Origin: CBDCZI01 sp965224495
GTDB lineage: Bacteria; Bacteroidota; Bacteroidia; Cytophagales; JAAEPT01
DNA: 64,000 bases
NCBI GenBank assembly: GCA_965224495.1
Contig: CBDCZI010000029.1
Span: 62,001 to 126,000 of the forward strand
Reading direction: 5' to 3'
Shown here: in pieces, positions 27,253 to 36,972 of the stretch
Numbering within the stretch: the stretch's first letter is position 1
Layout: every line of letters begins with the position of its first letter
The notes under the pieces: model-generated
Database searches by the model: none
What the model saw: the letters and a program-made list of their open reading frames with translations, nothing else
What the model was told of the DNA's origin: nothing
Position numbers and translations under genes: made by a program

Positions 27253-28182
27253 TTAGTTTGCTTTGAGGTTTGTAATAGTTGTTGTGATTATATCTTTTAA
27301 GTTACTATTTTTCTCCTTTTTTACAAACTTATTTCCTGTAACATATTCATAAAGTTCAATATAACGTTTAGAAATACCAGAAATCACCTCTTTTGTCATC
27401 TCGGGGACAGCTTGTCCTTCCAAACCTTGAAAATCATTTTCCATCAACCATTCTCTAACAAACTCTTTTGAAAGTTGACGTTGGCGTTCTCCTTTTTTTA
27501 GAAGCTCTTTGTAAGTATCTGCGTAAAAATAACGAGAAGAATCAGGCGTATGGATTTCATCAATTAGGATAATTTCGCCCTTGTGTTTTCCAAACTCGTA
27601 TTTGGTATCAACCAAAATCAGTCCTCGCTTTTCAGCCATTTCAGTTCCTCTTTGGAACACTGCTAACGTATATTTTTCTAACTGTTCGTAATCTTCCTTT
27701 GTAACAATCCCTTGCGACAAAATCTCTTCTCTCGAAATGTCCTCATCGTGTCCTTGGTGAGCCTTTGTTGTCGGTGTGATAATAGGCGTAGGGAATTTAT
27801 CGTTCTCCTTCATTCCGTCAGGCATCACAACACCACACAAAACACGTTTTCCAGCACTGTACTCTCTCCAAGCGTGTCCAACCAAATAAGCACGAATAAC
27901 CATTTCGACCTGAAAAGCTTCACAGTTTTTCCCCACAGTAACCGCAGGAGAAGGATTTGCAAGCACCCAATTTGGCACAATATCTTCGGTAGCTTTAAGT
28001 GCCTGTTCAGCAATCTCATTCAAAACCTGTCCTTTATAAGGAATCGGTTCAGGCAAAACCACATCAAATGCCGAAATTCTATCACTTACCACGATAGCGA
28101 TTAACTCATCAAAATAATAAACGTCTCTTACCTTTCCTTTGTAATATTTTGTTAACCCTTGTAAGTCTTTTATTGCCGTCAT
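27253..28182 (-). CDS. purC: Phosphoribosylaminoimidazole-succinocarboxamide synthase
   Basis: This 309-residue enzyme joins CAIR and aspartate in purine synthesis. SAICAR-synthetase motifs are present: KYYKGKVRDVYYFDELIAIVVSDRISAFDVVLPEPIPYKGQVLN (shown in parts: GKVRDVY, SDRISAFDV), VEMVIRAYLVGHAWREY, GLILVDTKYEFGKHKGEIILIDEIHTPDSSR (core LVDTKYEFG, DEIHTPDSSRY). The C terminus is longer than the E. coli enzyme, as usual in Bacteroidota. Six bases separate it from the upstream MORN gene. Confidence 0.96.
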   Translation of the reverse strand: MTAIKDLQGLTKYYKGKVRDVYYFDELIAIVVSDRISAFDVVLPEPIPYKGQVLNEIAEQALKATEDIVPNWVLANPSPAVTVGKNCEAFQVEMVIRAYLVGHAWREYSAGKRVLCGVVMPDGMKENDKFPTPIITPTTKAHQGHDEDISREEILSQGIVTKEDYEQLEKYTLAVFQRGTEMAEKRGLILVDTKYEFGKHKGEIILIDEIHTPDSSRYFYADTYKELLKKGERQRQLSKEFVREWLMENDFQGLEGQAVPEMTKEVISGISKRYIELYEYVTGNKFVKKEKNSNLKDIITTTITNLKAN

Positions 28183-28188
28183 TTTTAG

Positions 28189-29871
28189 CTATTTTATTGC
28201 TCCTTTAAAATATTTTTCTTTCTTGATTTCTTCGCCCTTTTCATCGTAGCTCTTCCAAACGCCGTGTTTCTTATTTCTTAAATAAGTACCCTCCGTTTTT
28301 AGCTCACCACTTTCAAAGTACGTTTTTTTCAAGACCTTCTTTTCTATTGTTTTTGTAAGTCGTTGTTTGTGCTAATTTCCCATTTTCAAAATAAGCAAAC
28401 CACGTACTCACTTTTCGTCCCGCAAGATAATACTCTTTTGACTTTACTTTCCCATTTTTGAAATAAACAATACGTTCTTTATCCATATTCCCAAAACGAT
28501 ACGTCTCTTTTAGTATAACCGTACCCTTTTCGTTGTAAAAAATGAACGCACCGTGCTTTTGTTGGTTGTAATAATTCTCTTCCGCCTGTTTTTTTCCTGT
28601 TAAAGTATTCTTGGTAACAATGTTTTTGATAGTCACCAATTCATCAGGAAAATTAGGATCTTCTTGGTAACTCAAACGTGTAGCCTTTATCAACTTCCCT
28701 TTTTTGCTAAACTCTTTTAACGAAGTCAATTGATTTTTCTTTATCGAGCACACGCACCGTTTCCGTGTTTCCATTCGTGTAAAAAGTTGTTTTGTTTACC
28801 CACTTTTTTTCCTTTCTCATAACGAAAAGTTGCCTTTGGTTTCTCATTTTCATAAAAATACGAGCAAATACCATTCAATTTGTCAGCAATATAAAAATTC
28901 ACACCCTGCACCTTTCCACTCTTATAAAACTGCGTTTGTTTACCAACCCGAGCACCATTTTTATATTGCGTACTGTCTTTTAACTTGCCACTCAGGTAAT
29001 AATTTGTTCCCGTACCGTTTTTCATTCCATTACTAAAATTCTCTTTCGTACGCAGACTTCCACTTGGGTAATAAATCGCACAACTCCCGTGAATAGTATC
29101 CATTTTGTAATGGCAAAACCGTGTCATAACGCCATTTTTATCGAACTCTTTGATGAAGCCATTGGGCACACTATTTTTCAAAACAGCAATGCTTTGTTTC
29201 TCTCCAGACGAAAAATAAGACGTCAATTCCCCTGTCAACATATCATTTTTAAAAACGCCCTCTTGCATTTTATTACCACTTTTAGAATAAACTAAAAACG
29301 CCCCCTTCTTTTTTCCCTCAACAAAAATAATCTCTCTCATTTTCTTTCCGTTAGGGTAATAATCTATGCTTTTTCCGTGAGGAATATAGTTTTTCAATTG
29401 AGCCTTAGACCGCAATTTTTCATCAGGAAAATAGGTCGAATAATCCGACCACACCGTCGTATCTAACCCAACAACAGCTATTTTATTCTTATAAAATCCT
29501 TTAAAAGTTAATTTTCCTCGAATCGAATAATATTTTTCTTCGCCCGACAATTTCCCATTTTCAAAATTACACGAATATTTAATTAGCTCATTAGCATAAA
29601 AATATTTGAACATTCCATTCCTTAAATCGTTCAAATAATTCCCCGAAACAGCCACCACATCAGCAGGATATTGGTAATATTTCGTGTATTTTCCTGACTT
29701 TATCGTGTCGCCATTTTTCACAAACCCCAGAAACTCTTCCTTTATTTTTTTCGCAAACACTTTTCCCGACGTATCCTTTTCGATAGGATAATACACTTTA
29801 AACGGAGCTATTTTTTGAGCAAAAACAGAAGCGAAGCCAACAACAAAAAAGAAAGTCAAAAGATATTTCAT
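28189..29871 (-). CDS. Exported MORN-repeat (YwqK-type) protein, frameshifted
   Basis: One gene is spread over three frames. It starts at 29871 with a signal peptide (MKYLLTFFFVVGFASVFAQ) and then has many MORN_2 units of the form YYPNGKKMREIIFVEGKKKG, for example HGSCAIYYPSGSLRTKENF and GICSYFYENEKPKATFRYEKG. The second piece (28313-28774) continues with HGAFIFYNEKGTVILKETYRFG and the third ends in KKHGVWKSYDEKGEEIKKEKYFKG with a stop at 28189. Joining needs removal of one A near 28795, one T near 28730 and one A near 28327. Such repeats may bind phospholipid or ligands; role unknown. The YwqK 'antitoxin' label should not be taken literally. Confidence 0.82.
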
Positions 29872-30404
29872 TACATCAAAATTTTAAATACACAAAACCA
29901 ACACCGTAGCTTGTAGCAATATATATACCAAAGATACACTATTTTTTTGACGTGTGTATTGCTTGCATTTCGGGCGTGCCCCACAAGGGGTCAGGCTTTC
30001 ACCTATATCTTTGTTCGTTCCTCACAAAGGATGCCGGCTCTATCCTTCACGCGTCGTTCACCTGATTTCTCGATAGGTATAGCAAGGTTGTCTTATTATT
30101 GTGTAGATACAAATACAAGTAGAACAACTTTCTTGCTCTCTGTACTTGTCAAAGGAGTCAATCAGATACTGAAACGAGTTCAGTATGACGTAGTTATTTT
30201 TTATTTGTGGGTATTTGATTAGTCCAACACTAAGGGGTTTGGCTAGTAGTATATCAACGATAGAAAGAGTGCGTTCGTAGTCTTTTTCATTACATTCATC
30301 TATTTATTGAATAAACCCTCGCACAAACAATAAAGCATTGACGTTAAGTACTATATAGTATTTTTAGAACTACCATTTTTTCTAACAACTAACTTACTTA
30401 TAGG
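29872..30404. other. 533-bp intergenic region with repeats
   Basis: No gene is supported. It holds copy 2 of the 96-bp dispersed element (29972-30067), a minus-oriented GATACTGAAACGAGTTCAGT segment near 30164-30190 (relative of that near 17470), and a 12-bp palindrome TACTATATAGTA near 30349-30360 before the GloVer-repeat gene. Confidence 0.65.
29972..30067 (-). repeat. 96-bp dispersed intergenic repeat, copy 2 (inverted)
   Basis: The reverse complement matches 17513-17608 at 94 of 96 positions. The two mismatches are G/A at the eighth-ninth base of the element and G/T near the end. Confidence 0.88.
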
Positions 30405-33400
30405 ATGAAACTTTTGATATTATGTATCGCAACACAATTCGTTTTTGGGCAAATACTTTTTGCTCAATCAGGAATGTGGGGTGTTACCTCTGCGGGAGGT
30501 GGAGATGACATCGGAACAATTTTCAGTACAGACGGTAATGGGGAACATTACGAACAGCAATACACTTGGAGATCTGATGTGTCCGGAAGTAGCCCACGAG
30601 TTGGCTTTACTGAAGGAGCAGATGGTAAGCTGTATGGTGTAACTTACAGTGGAGGACGTTATGGTCTTGGGGTGTTGTTTGAATATGATCCTCAATTTGA
30701 TACCTATATTAAACGAGCCGAATTTGAAGGCGCTGCTAACGGGGCAAATCCTTATGGTAACCTTGTTTTAGCAGCCAACGGAAAATTTTATGGAACAACT
30801 TTGATTGGAGGGACAAACAATAAAGGAGTAATATTTGAATACGACCCAGTAGAAAAAATAATGACAACAAAAGTACATTTAGAAACAACTACAGGTTCAA
30901 TTTCTTATGGAGGTTTACTAGAGAGTGCTAATGGAAAACTTTATGGTCTAACCTCTCAAGGTGGAATGTACAATCAAGGTGTACTATTTGAATACAGACC
31001 ACATAATGGCGCATACTCGGTAATTGTGAATTTTGACGGAACTGCCTTAGGACGTTCTCCTTTCGGACGATTAACAAAAGGTAACACCGCTAATGTACTT
31101 TACGGAATGACTGTTTACGGAGGGGATAATGACCAAGGAACAATCTTCAAATTTAATACTGAAACAAATACGGTAATAAAAACATATGATTTTAGTTCTA
31201 CTTTAGCAGATGGGTACGAACCTCTAGCTAGTTTAGAGTTAGCTAATAATGGGGATTTTTATGGTATGACAAATAAAGGTGGCAATGATAACAAAGGTGT
31301 TTTATTTGAATACGACCCTACGAATGACACTTATACCAAACGTATAGATTTTGATGGTGTAAATGGAAAAGAGCTTAGTAGTAATTTAACAAACGGAGTA
31401 GGGGATGTAATGTACGGGTTAAGTTCTTCTGGAGGAAGTAGCAATGCGGGTACTTTGTTTGAATACAATACAAGTACTCATACATTATTGAAAAAAACAG
31501 ATTTACATAGTACAACTAAAGGAGCACTTCCTTATGGTGATTTAATATTAAAAAATGGTAAATACTATGGAATGACAAGTAGTGGAGGGGCTTACAATAG
31601 TGGTGTTATCTTTGAATATGATCCAACAACAGGAGTTTATACTTTGAAAAAACAATTTGAAAGTACAGTTAAAGGAGCTCGTCCTTATGGCAATTTATTT
31701 GAAGCGTCCAATGGATTGATATATGGTCTAACCAGAGATGGAGGGCTATATGGAAAAGGTACTTTGTATGAATTTAACCCAATAACAAACCAAACAGAAG
31801 TGAAAGTTGATTTTTTGATTGGGTTAGGGACTTTTCCTGAAGGTGGGTTAATAGAGCCCATTACAGGTAAACTATATGGTGTCACAATTGGAGGGGGTGC
31901 TTATATTGGCGGAACTGTCTTTGAATATGATATCAATACAGAGACAATTGTTGTCAAAGCCTCATTTAATAAATTAATAACAGGGAGTAATCCTTATGGT
32001 AATTTATTAAAAGCCTCTGACGGTTACCTGTACGGAACTACCTACAATGGAGGAGTAAATGACTTAGGGACGATTTTTCGCTATGATTTAACAAGTAGTA
32101 ATTTAGCTAAAAAAGTTGACTTTGATGGCGTATCCAAAGGTTCAAACCCTCGTTCGGGATTGATGGAAACAAACGGTGCTTTATACGGTGTAACGGTAAA
32201 AGGTGGGGTTAATGATGATGGTGTTTTGTATGAATATAATTTTACTACAAATACGTTTACTACTAAAGTTGATTTTGAAAATGCCACAACAGGAAACAAA
32301 CCATTTGCTATGCTTACTTCTGGTTCAGCAACGGAGGTTTTCGGAACAACCTTTAGCGGAGGAGTGAATGCTATTGGAACACTTTTTAAATTTGATGTTT
32401 CAACGAATACATTTACTAAAATCATTGATTTTGATGGTGTAACTAATGGTAAAAACCCAATAGGGAGTCTTTCGCTTAATACTAATGGGAAATTGTATGG
32501 GATGACAAATACAGGAGGAGCAAATGATGGTGGTGTTCTATATGAATTTGATTTAACAAGTAACTCACTTGTGGTGAAAAATGATTTCAACTTGGCGGAA
32601 GGGCAGTATGCAAAGCCAGGTTTGATACAGATTTGTAGAAAACCTGCTTATGAAGTTCCTGAAGAAACGACTTACAACGTGTGTGTTGGAGAGGAATTAG
32701 TTATTGATTTAGAAGTCGAAAACGCAACAAATTTTGTTTGGAAAAAAGATGGTGTGACAACAGCAACTTTCACCAACGATAGCCTTTCTTTTACTTCAAT
32801 TACTCAAACAGATGGTGGTGTTTATACATTGGAGATGACCAATATTTGTGGAGCAACAACCACTATGCCCATAACAATAAATGTTTCAAATGATGGACTG
32901 CCAACTGTTGGGGTTTCTGCCACAGCAACAGGCGTGTCCTCGCAAACAAATGCCAACGAGATAAACCTTTGTAAAGGTGGTTTCTTGACTTTAGAAGGTA
33001 CGGGTGCTGTTTCTTACGAATGGGATAATGAGGTAAATGACGGACAGTTATTTGTGCCAATAGTAAATGAAACCTATACAGTAAAAGGGACGGATGTAAA
33101 TGGATGTAGTTCAACCTTTTCTTTAGCTGTAGTGGTAAATAATCAACCTGATGTAATTGCTCATGTAGATAAACTAAGTGTTTGTCAAGGCGAAGAAATC
33201 AAATTAACAGGTAGTGGTGCTGCTAGTTATACTTGGAGTCACAATGCACTTGATGGTATTGCCTACTCGCTCACAACGAGTACCGCATTTACAGTGGAGG
33301 GAACGTCGGCAAGTGGGTGTAAAAACACAGCAGGAGTAGTGGTTACGGCTTATTTACCACCTGTTTTAGGTGTTGTGACAGATAAAACAGCGGCGTGTCA

Positions 33401-34049
33401 AGGTGCTTTAGTTACGCTGACGGCTTCTGGAAATGCAGTGCTTTATCAATGGGGAAAGGGTGTTATTAATGGTCTTCCGTTTCCTATATTTGAAACAGGG
33501 ACTTATACGGTAATCGCTACGAGTGCTGAAAATTGTATTTCTACGGAAGGTATTGATTTGACAGCGTATGCACTACCTGTTGTGACTATCACTCCTCATG
33601 ATAACAATATTTGTGAAGGTACGGAAGTGGTATTGACTGGAGAGGGAGCTGATGAATATATTTGGAATAATGGAGTAGAAGATGGTATCCCATTTATGGT
33701 GAGTGCAACTTCAAATTATTCTGTCGTGGGTATAGATAACACGAATGGTTGTCGTTCTTTTGCTTCGACAATCGTGGTGGTCGATAACTGTACGGGACTA
33801 AGTGGTATAGATAATACAGGAATATCAGTTTATCCAAACCCTTTTACTTCTGAGATTGTTATTAGAAATGAGAAGGAGAGCATCAATAGTTTAATTATTT
33901 ATTCGTTTGATGGGAATGTAATAAAAACAATAAATACCAACGAATCTGAAGAGGTTGTTGTCAACTTGAGCGACTTGGCTATTGGTACTTATTTTGTTAA
34001 AATCAATACAACGAACTCATCATATCAAGTGAAAGTGATGAAAAATTAA
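30405..34049 (+). CDS. GloVer-repeat surface protein with Ig-like domains and T9SS tail
   Basis: This 1214-residue secreted protein has a signal peptide (MKLLILCIATQFVFGQILFA), then 14 repeats of about 51 residues centred on GKLYGVTYSGGRYGLGVLFEYD, the GloVer (Gloeobacter/Verrucomicrobium) motif of TIGR03803. Four or five Ig-like modules follow from about residue 760 (SVCQGEEIKLTGSGAASYTW, AACQGALVTLTASGNA, NICEGTEVVLTGEGADEYIW). The C terminus is a T9SS type A sorting signal (GISVYPNPFTSEIVI ... GTYFVKINTTNSSYQVKV). It is probably exported through T9SS and surface-attached. Ligand is unknown. The gene is intact, unlike the Ig-rich chitinase at 50329. Confidence 0.93.
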   Translation: MKLLILCIATQFVFGQILFAQSGMWGVTSAGGGDDIGTIFSTDGNGEHYEQQYTWRSDVSGSSPRVGFTEGADGKLYGVTYSGGRYGLGVLFEYDPQFDTYIKRAEFEGAANGANPYGNLVLAANGKFYGTTLIGGTNNKGVIFEYDPVEKIMTTKVHLETTTGSISYGGLLESANGKLYGLTSQGGMYNQGVLFEYRPHNGAYSVIVNFDGTALGRSPFGRLTKGNTANVLYGMTVYGGDNDQGTIFKFNTETNTVIKTYDFSSTLADGYEPLASLELANNGDFYGMTNKGGNDNKGVLFEYDPTNDTYTKRIDFDGVNGKELSSNLTNGVGDVMYGLSSSGGSSNAGTLFEYNTSTHTLLKKTDLHSTTKGALPYGDLILKNGKYYGMTSSGGAYNSGVIFEYDPTTGVYTLKKQFESTVKGARPYGNLFEASNGLIYGLTRDGGLYGKGTLYEFNPITNQTEVKVDFLIGLGTFPEGGLIEPITGKLYGVTIGGGAYIGGTVFEYDINTETIVVKASFNKLITGSNPYGNLLKASDGYLYGTTYNGGVNDLGTIFRYDLTSSNLAKKVDFDGVSKGSNPRSGLMETNGALYGVTVKGGVNDDGVLYEYNFTTNTFTTKVDFENATTGNKPFAMLTSGSATEVFGTTFSGGVNAIGTLFKFDVSTNTFTKIIDFDGVTNGKNPIGSLSLNTNGKLYGMTNTGGANDGGVLYEFDLTSNSLVVKNDFNLAEGQYAKPGLIQICRKPAYEVPEETTYNVCVGEELVIDLEVENATNFVWKKDGVTTATFTNDSLSFTSITQTDGGVYTLEMTNICGATTTMPITINVSNDGLPTVGVSATATGVSSQTNANEINLCKGGFLTLEGTGAVSYEWDNEVNDGQLFVPIVNETYTVKGTDVNGCSSTFSLAVVVNNQPDVIAHVDKLSVCQGEEIKLTGSGAASYTWSHNALDGIAYSLTTSTAFTVEGTSASGCKNTAGVVVTAYLPPVLGVVTDKTAACQGALVTLTASGNAVLYQWGKGVINGLPFPIFETGTYTVIATSAENCISTEGIDLTAYALPVVTITPHDNNICEGTEVVLTGEGADEYIWNNGVEDGIPFMVSATSNYSVVGIDNTNGCRSFASTIVVVDNCTGLSGIDNTGISVYPNPFTSEIVIRNEKESINSLIIYSFDGNVIKTINTNESEEVVVNLSDLAIGTYFVKINTTNSSYQVKVMKN

Positions 34050-34086
34050 TAAGTTGGTTTATTTTTTAATAGTTCGTTAGTTACGG

Positions 34087-34116
34087 AAGAGGTCGTCATA
34101 TTTGACGGCCTCTTTT
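34087..34116. terminator. Terminator between convergent genes
   Basis: Arms 34087-34098 and 34103-34114 (AAGAGGTCGTCA / TGACGGCCTCTT, one G-T pair) with loop TATT are followed by T residues, just past the GloVer gene and 2 bases from the stop of the leftward BatE-like gene. Confidence 0.8.
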
Positions 34117-34117
34117 A

Positions 34118-34864
34118 TTATATACCGACGATAGTTTCGCTTTTGAGCCAACCGATCTTCTTGGCTGAAAAACGAATGCGTTTCCAATCATTTTCTTCGG
34201 ATAGCACTTCTACTTTAGCTCCTTCATGTAAGTTAAATAATTGAGTGGCGGTTTTATTTGGTTCACTAAATACAGCGACAGGCGAATGAAAAACGATAGC
34301 TGATGAGCTCGATTTTGATTGGTTGTTAGATCCTGTGATTAATACAATAAGGGTGAACAGTGTACCTGTGACAGTTCCGTAGAAGCCAATTTGTTTGAGT
34401 AAACATTGTTGAGAAAATAAAAAAACTAAAAATAACCCTGCAGTAAACAGTGAAAACAAGATACTGTATAATGCCCATTGGTTGGCAGATTGAGAATGAA
34501 TGTATTTTGCCCACCAATTACCTATTGCTTCTTCTTTTAATTCGTTCAATTTATCTACAGCTAATAAGTTTGCTAATGTCAGGTTATGGCTAACATCTTG
34601 GTTTGAAGGAGCTAATTTATGTGCCTTTTCATAATACAATATGGCAGGAGCTACCTCATGAAGTTTGTAACATACATTTCCTAAATTGTAATAGATAGTT
34701 GCAGAAGCTGTGTTTCCTTCGATTAGGGAGAGGTACTTTTTTTTAGCAGATTTGTATTCTCCTTGTTTATAGCTTTCGTTGGCTGACGAAAAATCATCTT
34801 CAACGGAAGCGTTTACTGATAAGGCAAATGAAAAAGCGAAGAAACTAAATAGTATTGTTTTCAT
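34118..34864 (-). CDS. BatE-like protein: TPR, two membrane helices, SH3-like domain
   Basis: This 248-residue exported protein has a signal peptide, a TPR pair (SANESYKQGEYKSAKKKYLSLIEG, IYYNLGNVCYKLHEVAPAILYYEKAHKLAP), two membrane helices around residues 130-175, and a C-terminal bacterial SH3-like domain (PVAVFSEPNKTATQLFNLHEGAKVEVLSEENDWKRIRF). This is the architecture of BatE from the aerotolerance (bat) operon. No other bat gene is adjacent: upstream is repeat-rich intergenic DNA, so here it stands alone. Confidence 0.82.
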   Translation of the reverse strand: MKTILFSFFAFSFALSVNASVEDDFSSANESYKQGEYKSAKKKYLSLIEGNTASATIYYNLGNVCYKLHEVAPAILYYEKAHKLAPSNQDVSHNLTLANLLAVDKLNELKEEAIGNWWAKYIHSQSANQWALYSILFSLFTAGLFLVFLFSQQCLLKQIGFYGTVTGTLFTLIVLITGSNNQSKSSSSAIVFHSPVAVFSEPNKTATQLFNLHEGAKVEVLSEENDWKRIRFSAKKIGWLKSETIVGI

Positions 34865-35215
34865 TTTTCAAAAATAATGAAAAGCTTTTGTTTTTGCTAC
34901 TTACCAGAGTGATTAGCGATATAATGTATGCTACTTGTCGGTTTTTAAATCTTCGTTTTTCGTTCGAAGGGAGGTAGTTGTGCCAGCGTAGGGATAGCCG
35001 TGGAAATCCTTTTTTGTTCTTTGTAGTGAGTAAATGATGTTGTCTTTGGTGCTTAGTGACTAACCAAAAGTATGGGGACTTGCACAAAAAAGATTGAGAA
35101 CAAAAAGCCCGACCCGCTCTTGCTTTGAGTGGTGAGTTTTCGTGATGCTGTTCTCTTTTTACAAAGCTCAGAGCAATCAATGACCAGTGAGGGGACGCCC
35201 CAAATCACACACTCC
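34865..35215. other. 351-bp intergenic region with dispersed-repeat relative
   Basis: No gene is supported. Around 35083-35125 it carries AAAAGATTGAGAACAAAAAG and CCCGACCCGCTCTTGC, matching in inverted orientation the fragment at 5021-5062 and related to the element at 17513. A leftward frame through it lacks family features. Confidence 0.6.
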
Positions 35216-35704
35216 TTATTTGTTGGCTGTACCCAAATCTAAACCGTAGGTCAATAAAATAAGTAGTGCAAATCCTAAAACACCTGCGTAAAAAATGTTT
35301 TTTAGTCGTTTTAATTGGTTCTCGTTGTCAGTAATTTTTTTTAGACGTCGGATACGGTGAAGGGCGTTTAAAAGGTTGTCCATCGCATATTTACCCTTGA
35401 TAATGTAGTCAAATGCACCTAATCGTAAACTTTCAACGGCAACACGTACTTCGTCTTGGTTGGAAAGTAAAACCACTTTTGCTTCTCGGTTGTTTCGCTT
35501 GATTTCTTTGAATACTTCGATGCCATTCATCTGATTTTCACCCATTTGATAGTCCAATAAAATAACTTCTGGGTGTTTGTTTGTCGCATTAAGGCAATCT
35601 TCTCCGTTGTCAAAACGCTCGATGTCAGTGAAGCCACTCGAAAGCAAATTTTGTTCTAAAACTGCGGAATATAAAGGGTTGTCTTCGACAATGTGAATGC
35701 GCAT
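35216..35704 (-). CDS. Response-regulator receiver domain with C-terminal membrane anchor
   Basis: Residues 1-120 form a complete receiver domain: acidic pair Glu7-Asp8 (HIVEDNP), phospho-acceptor Asp51 (VILLDYQMGENQMNG), Ser81 (VVLLSNQ) and Lys103 (YIIKGKY). Instead of a DNA-binding output domain, a short basic linker leads to one predicted membrane helix at about 137-155 (NIFYAGVLGFALLILLTYGL) and a 7-residue tail. The product would be a receiver tethered to the inner membrane. No histidine kinase is adjacent. Output mechanism is unknown. The two flanking genes are unrelated. Confidence 0.88.
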   Translation of the reverse strand: MRIHIVEDNPLYSAVLEQNLLSSGFTDIERFDNGEDCLNATNKHPEVILLDYQMGENQMNGIEVFKEIKRNNREAKVVLLSNQDEVRVAVESLRLGAFDYIIKGKYAMDNLLNALHRIRRLKKITDNENQLKRLKNIFYAGVLGFALLILLTYGLDLGTANK

Positions 35705-35865
35705 AAAAAAAAATTGATAGTTCCTTGACTTATACGGAGAGAAGAAAGGGAAGTTTGAGTTTTTGAGAAAATACTGATTAAGGTTGTGTTTTTGTGGGGA
35801 TAATCAAATTCTATCGTATTTTTACTGTAAGAGAACGTGTTTCTTGATGGATTTAATAACTACAG

Positions 35866-36972
35866 ATGGGTTTTGAGAAATATTTAGCGCCTCTTGATGA
35901 AGGATTGGTTGATGAAAATCAAACGAAATCGACGTTAGGAGCGAGTGTGTCGATTTATGTTACGGAAATTCCTGATTGGAAAACGGCAGATATTGCTTTG
36001 ATTGGTGTGCAAGATTTGCGTGGGGCAAACCAAGAGTCTGTTGATTTAGAAAAAATTAGAGCGGTGCTTTATGGTTACAGAAAGCCGTTGGAGACTTCTC
36101 ATATTATTGATTTGGGAAATTTGATTTCGGGAGATTCGTTGGAAGAGACGAATGAACGAATTGCAATTATCACAGTGGAATTACTTAATAAGAACACCTT
36201 GCCTGTATTTTTTGGAGGGACACAAGCCAATGATATTGGTATTTATCAAGCGTTTGTGAAAAAAGAAGAGGAGGTTTCGTTTTTGTCGATTGATAAAGAG
36301 TTTGATTTGTCTTATGATGAAAAAGCACAAGATAATCAATGCCAACTTAATGAAATATTGTTGAGTCAGCCTAATTATTTGAAATCGTTTTACCAATTGG
36401 GTCACCAAACGTACTTGGTCGATGAAATGAAATTGAAGGCGTTTGATAAATCAAATTTTGAAACGATGCGTTTGGGCGACTTGCGTAATAATATTGCTCA
36501 CGCAGAACCTTTTTTTCGTTCGGTAGAAGTGTGCAGTTTTGATGTGGGAGCGATAAAAAAGAGTGAGTTACCTGCTTCGATTGATGCACATAGTTTTGGG
36601 CTAACAGGAGAGGAAGCGTGTCGTCTGACGTGGTACGCAGGGATGAGCGAGACGATAAAAGTGTTTAGTTTGTCGGAATTTCAAGGGGTAACTGACAAGC
36701 AGAGTGCTGATGTGTTGGCTACTTTGTTGTGGTATTTTGTGGAAGGTTTTTACCATCGCAAAGATACGTTTGCTTTTGAGACTGACCGTTATGTTTGTTT
36801 TACCGTGCCCTTGGCAGGGACAGATGCAACGGTGAGTTTTTATAAATCGACGATGACCAACCGTTGGTGGTTTAGGGCTGGCATAGATTATGTTCCTTGT
36901 AATTATGAAGATTACCTCGAAACAGCAAAAGGTGAGCTTCCTGATAAAATATTTAAAAAAGTAATACAATAA
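35866..36972 (+). CDS. Arginase/formimidoylglutamase-family protein with degraded metal sites
   Basis: This 368-residue protein has the ureohydrolase fold: IALIGVQDLRGANQE, IRAVLYGYRKP, ITVELLNKNTLPVFFGGTQAND, FLSIDKEFDLSYDE, VEVCSFDVGAIKKSELP and the C-terminal GLTGEEACRLTWYAGMSETIKVFSLSEF (read in parts). Active arginases have GGDH, DAHxD and SxDxD; here these read GGTQ, DKEFD and SFDVG. Both manganese histidines and one aspartate are replaced, so hydrolysis is unlikely. Bacteroidota genomes often carry such a member annotated formimidoylglutamase. It abuts the cytochrome b5-like gene with no gap. Confidence 0.85.
   Translation: MGFEKYLAPLDEGLVDENQTKSTLGASVSIYVTEIPDWKTADIALIGVQDLRGANQESVDLEKIRAVLYGYRKPLETSHIIDLGNLISGDSLEETNERIAIITVELLNKNTLPVFFGGTQANDIGIYQAFVKKEEEVSFLSIDKEFDLSYDEKAQDNQCQLNEILLSQPNYLKSFYQLGHQTYLVDEMKLKAFDKSNFETMRLGDLRNNIAHAEPFFRSVEVCSFDVGAIKKSELPASIDAHSFGLTGEEACRLTWYAGMSETIKVFSLSEFQGVTDKQSADVLATLLWYFVEGFYHRKDTFAFETDRYVCFTVPLAGTDATVSFYKSTMTNRWWFRAGIDYVPCNYEDYLETAKGELPDKIFKKVIQ

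Noticed and set aside
20717..28800. Programmed frameshifting as an explanation for the broken genes
   Set aside because: There are many breaks per gene, in varied contexts, without common slippery sites or downstream structures.
28189..29871. Toxin-antitoxin system suggested by the YwqK label
   Set aside because: The family label is historical; the protein is an exported MORN-repeat protein and no toxin gene is adjacent.
17513..30067. Composite transposon bounded by the inverted 96-bp elements
   Set aside because: No transposase lies inside, diverged copies occur elsewhere, and the interval holds ordinary chromosomal genes; independent dispersed copies are simpler.
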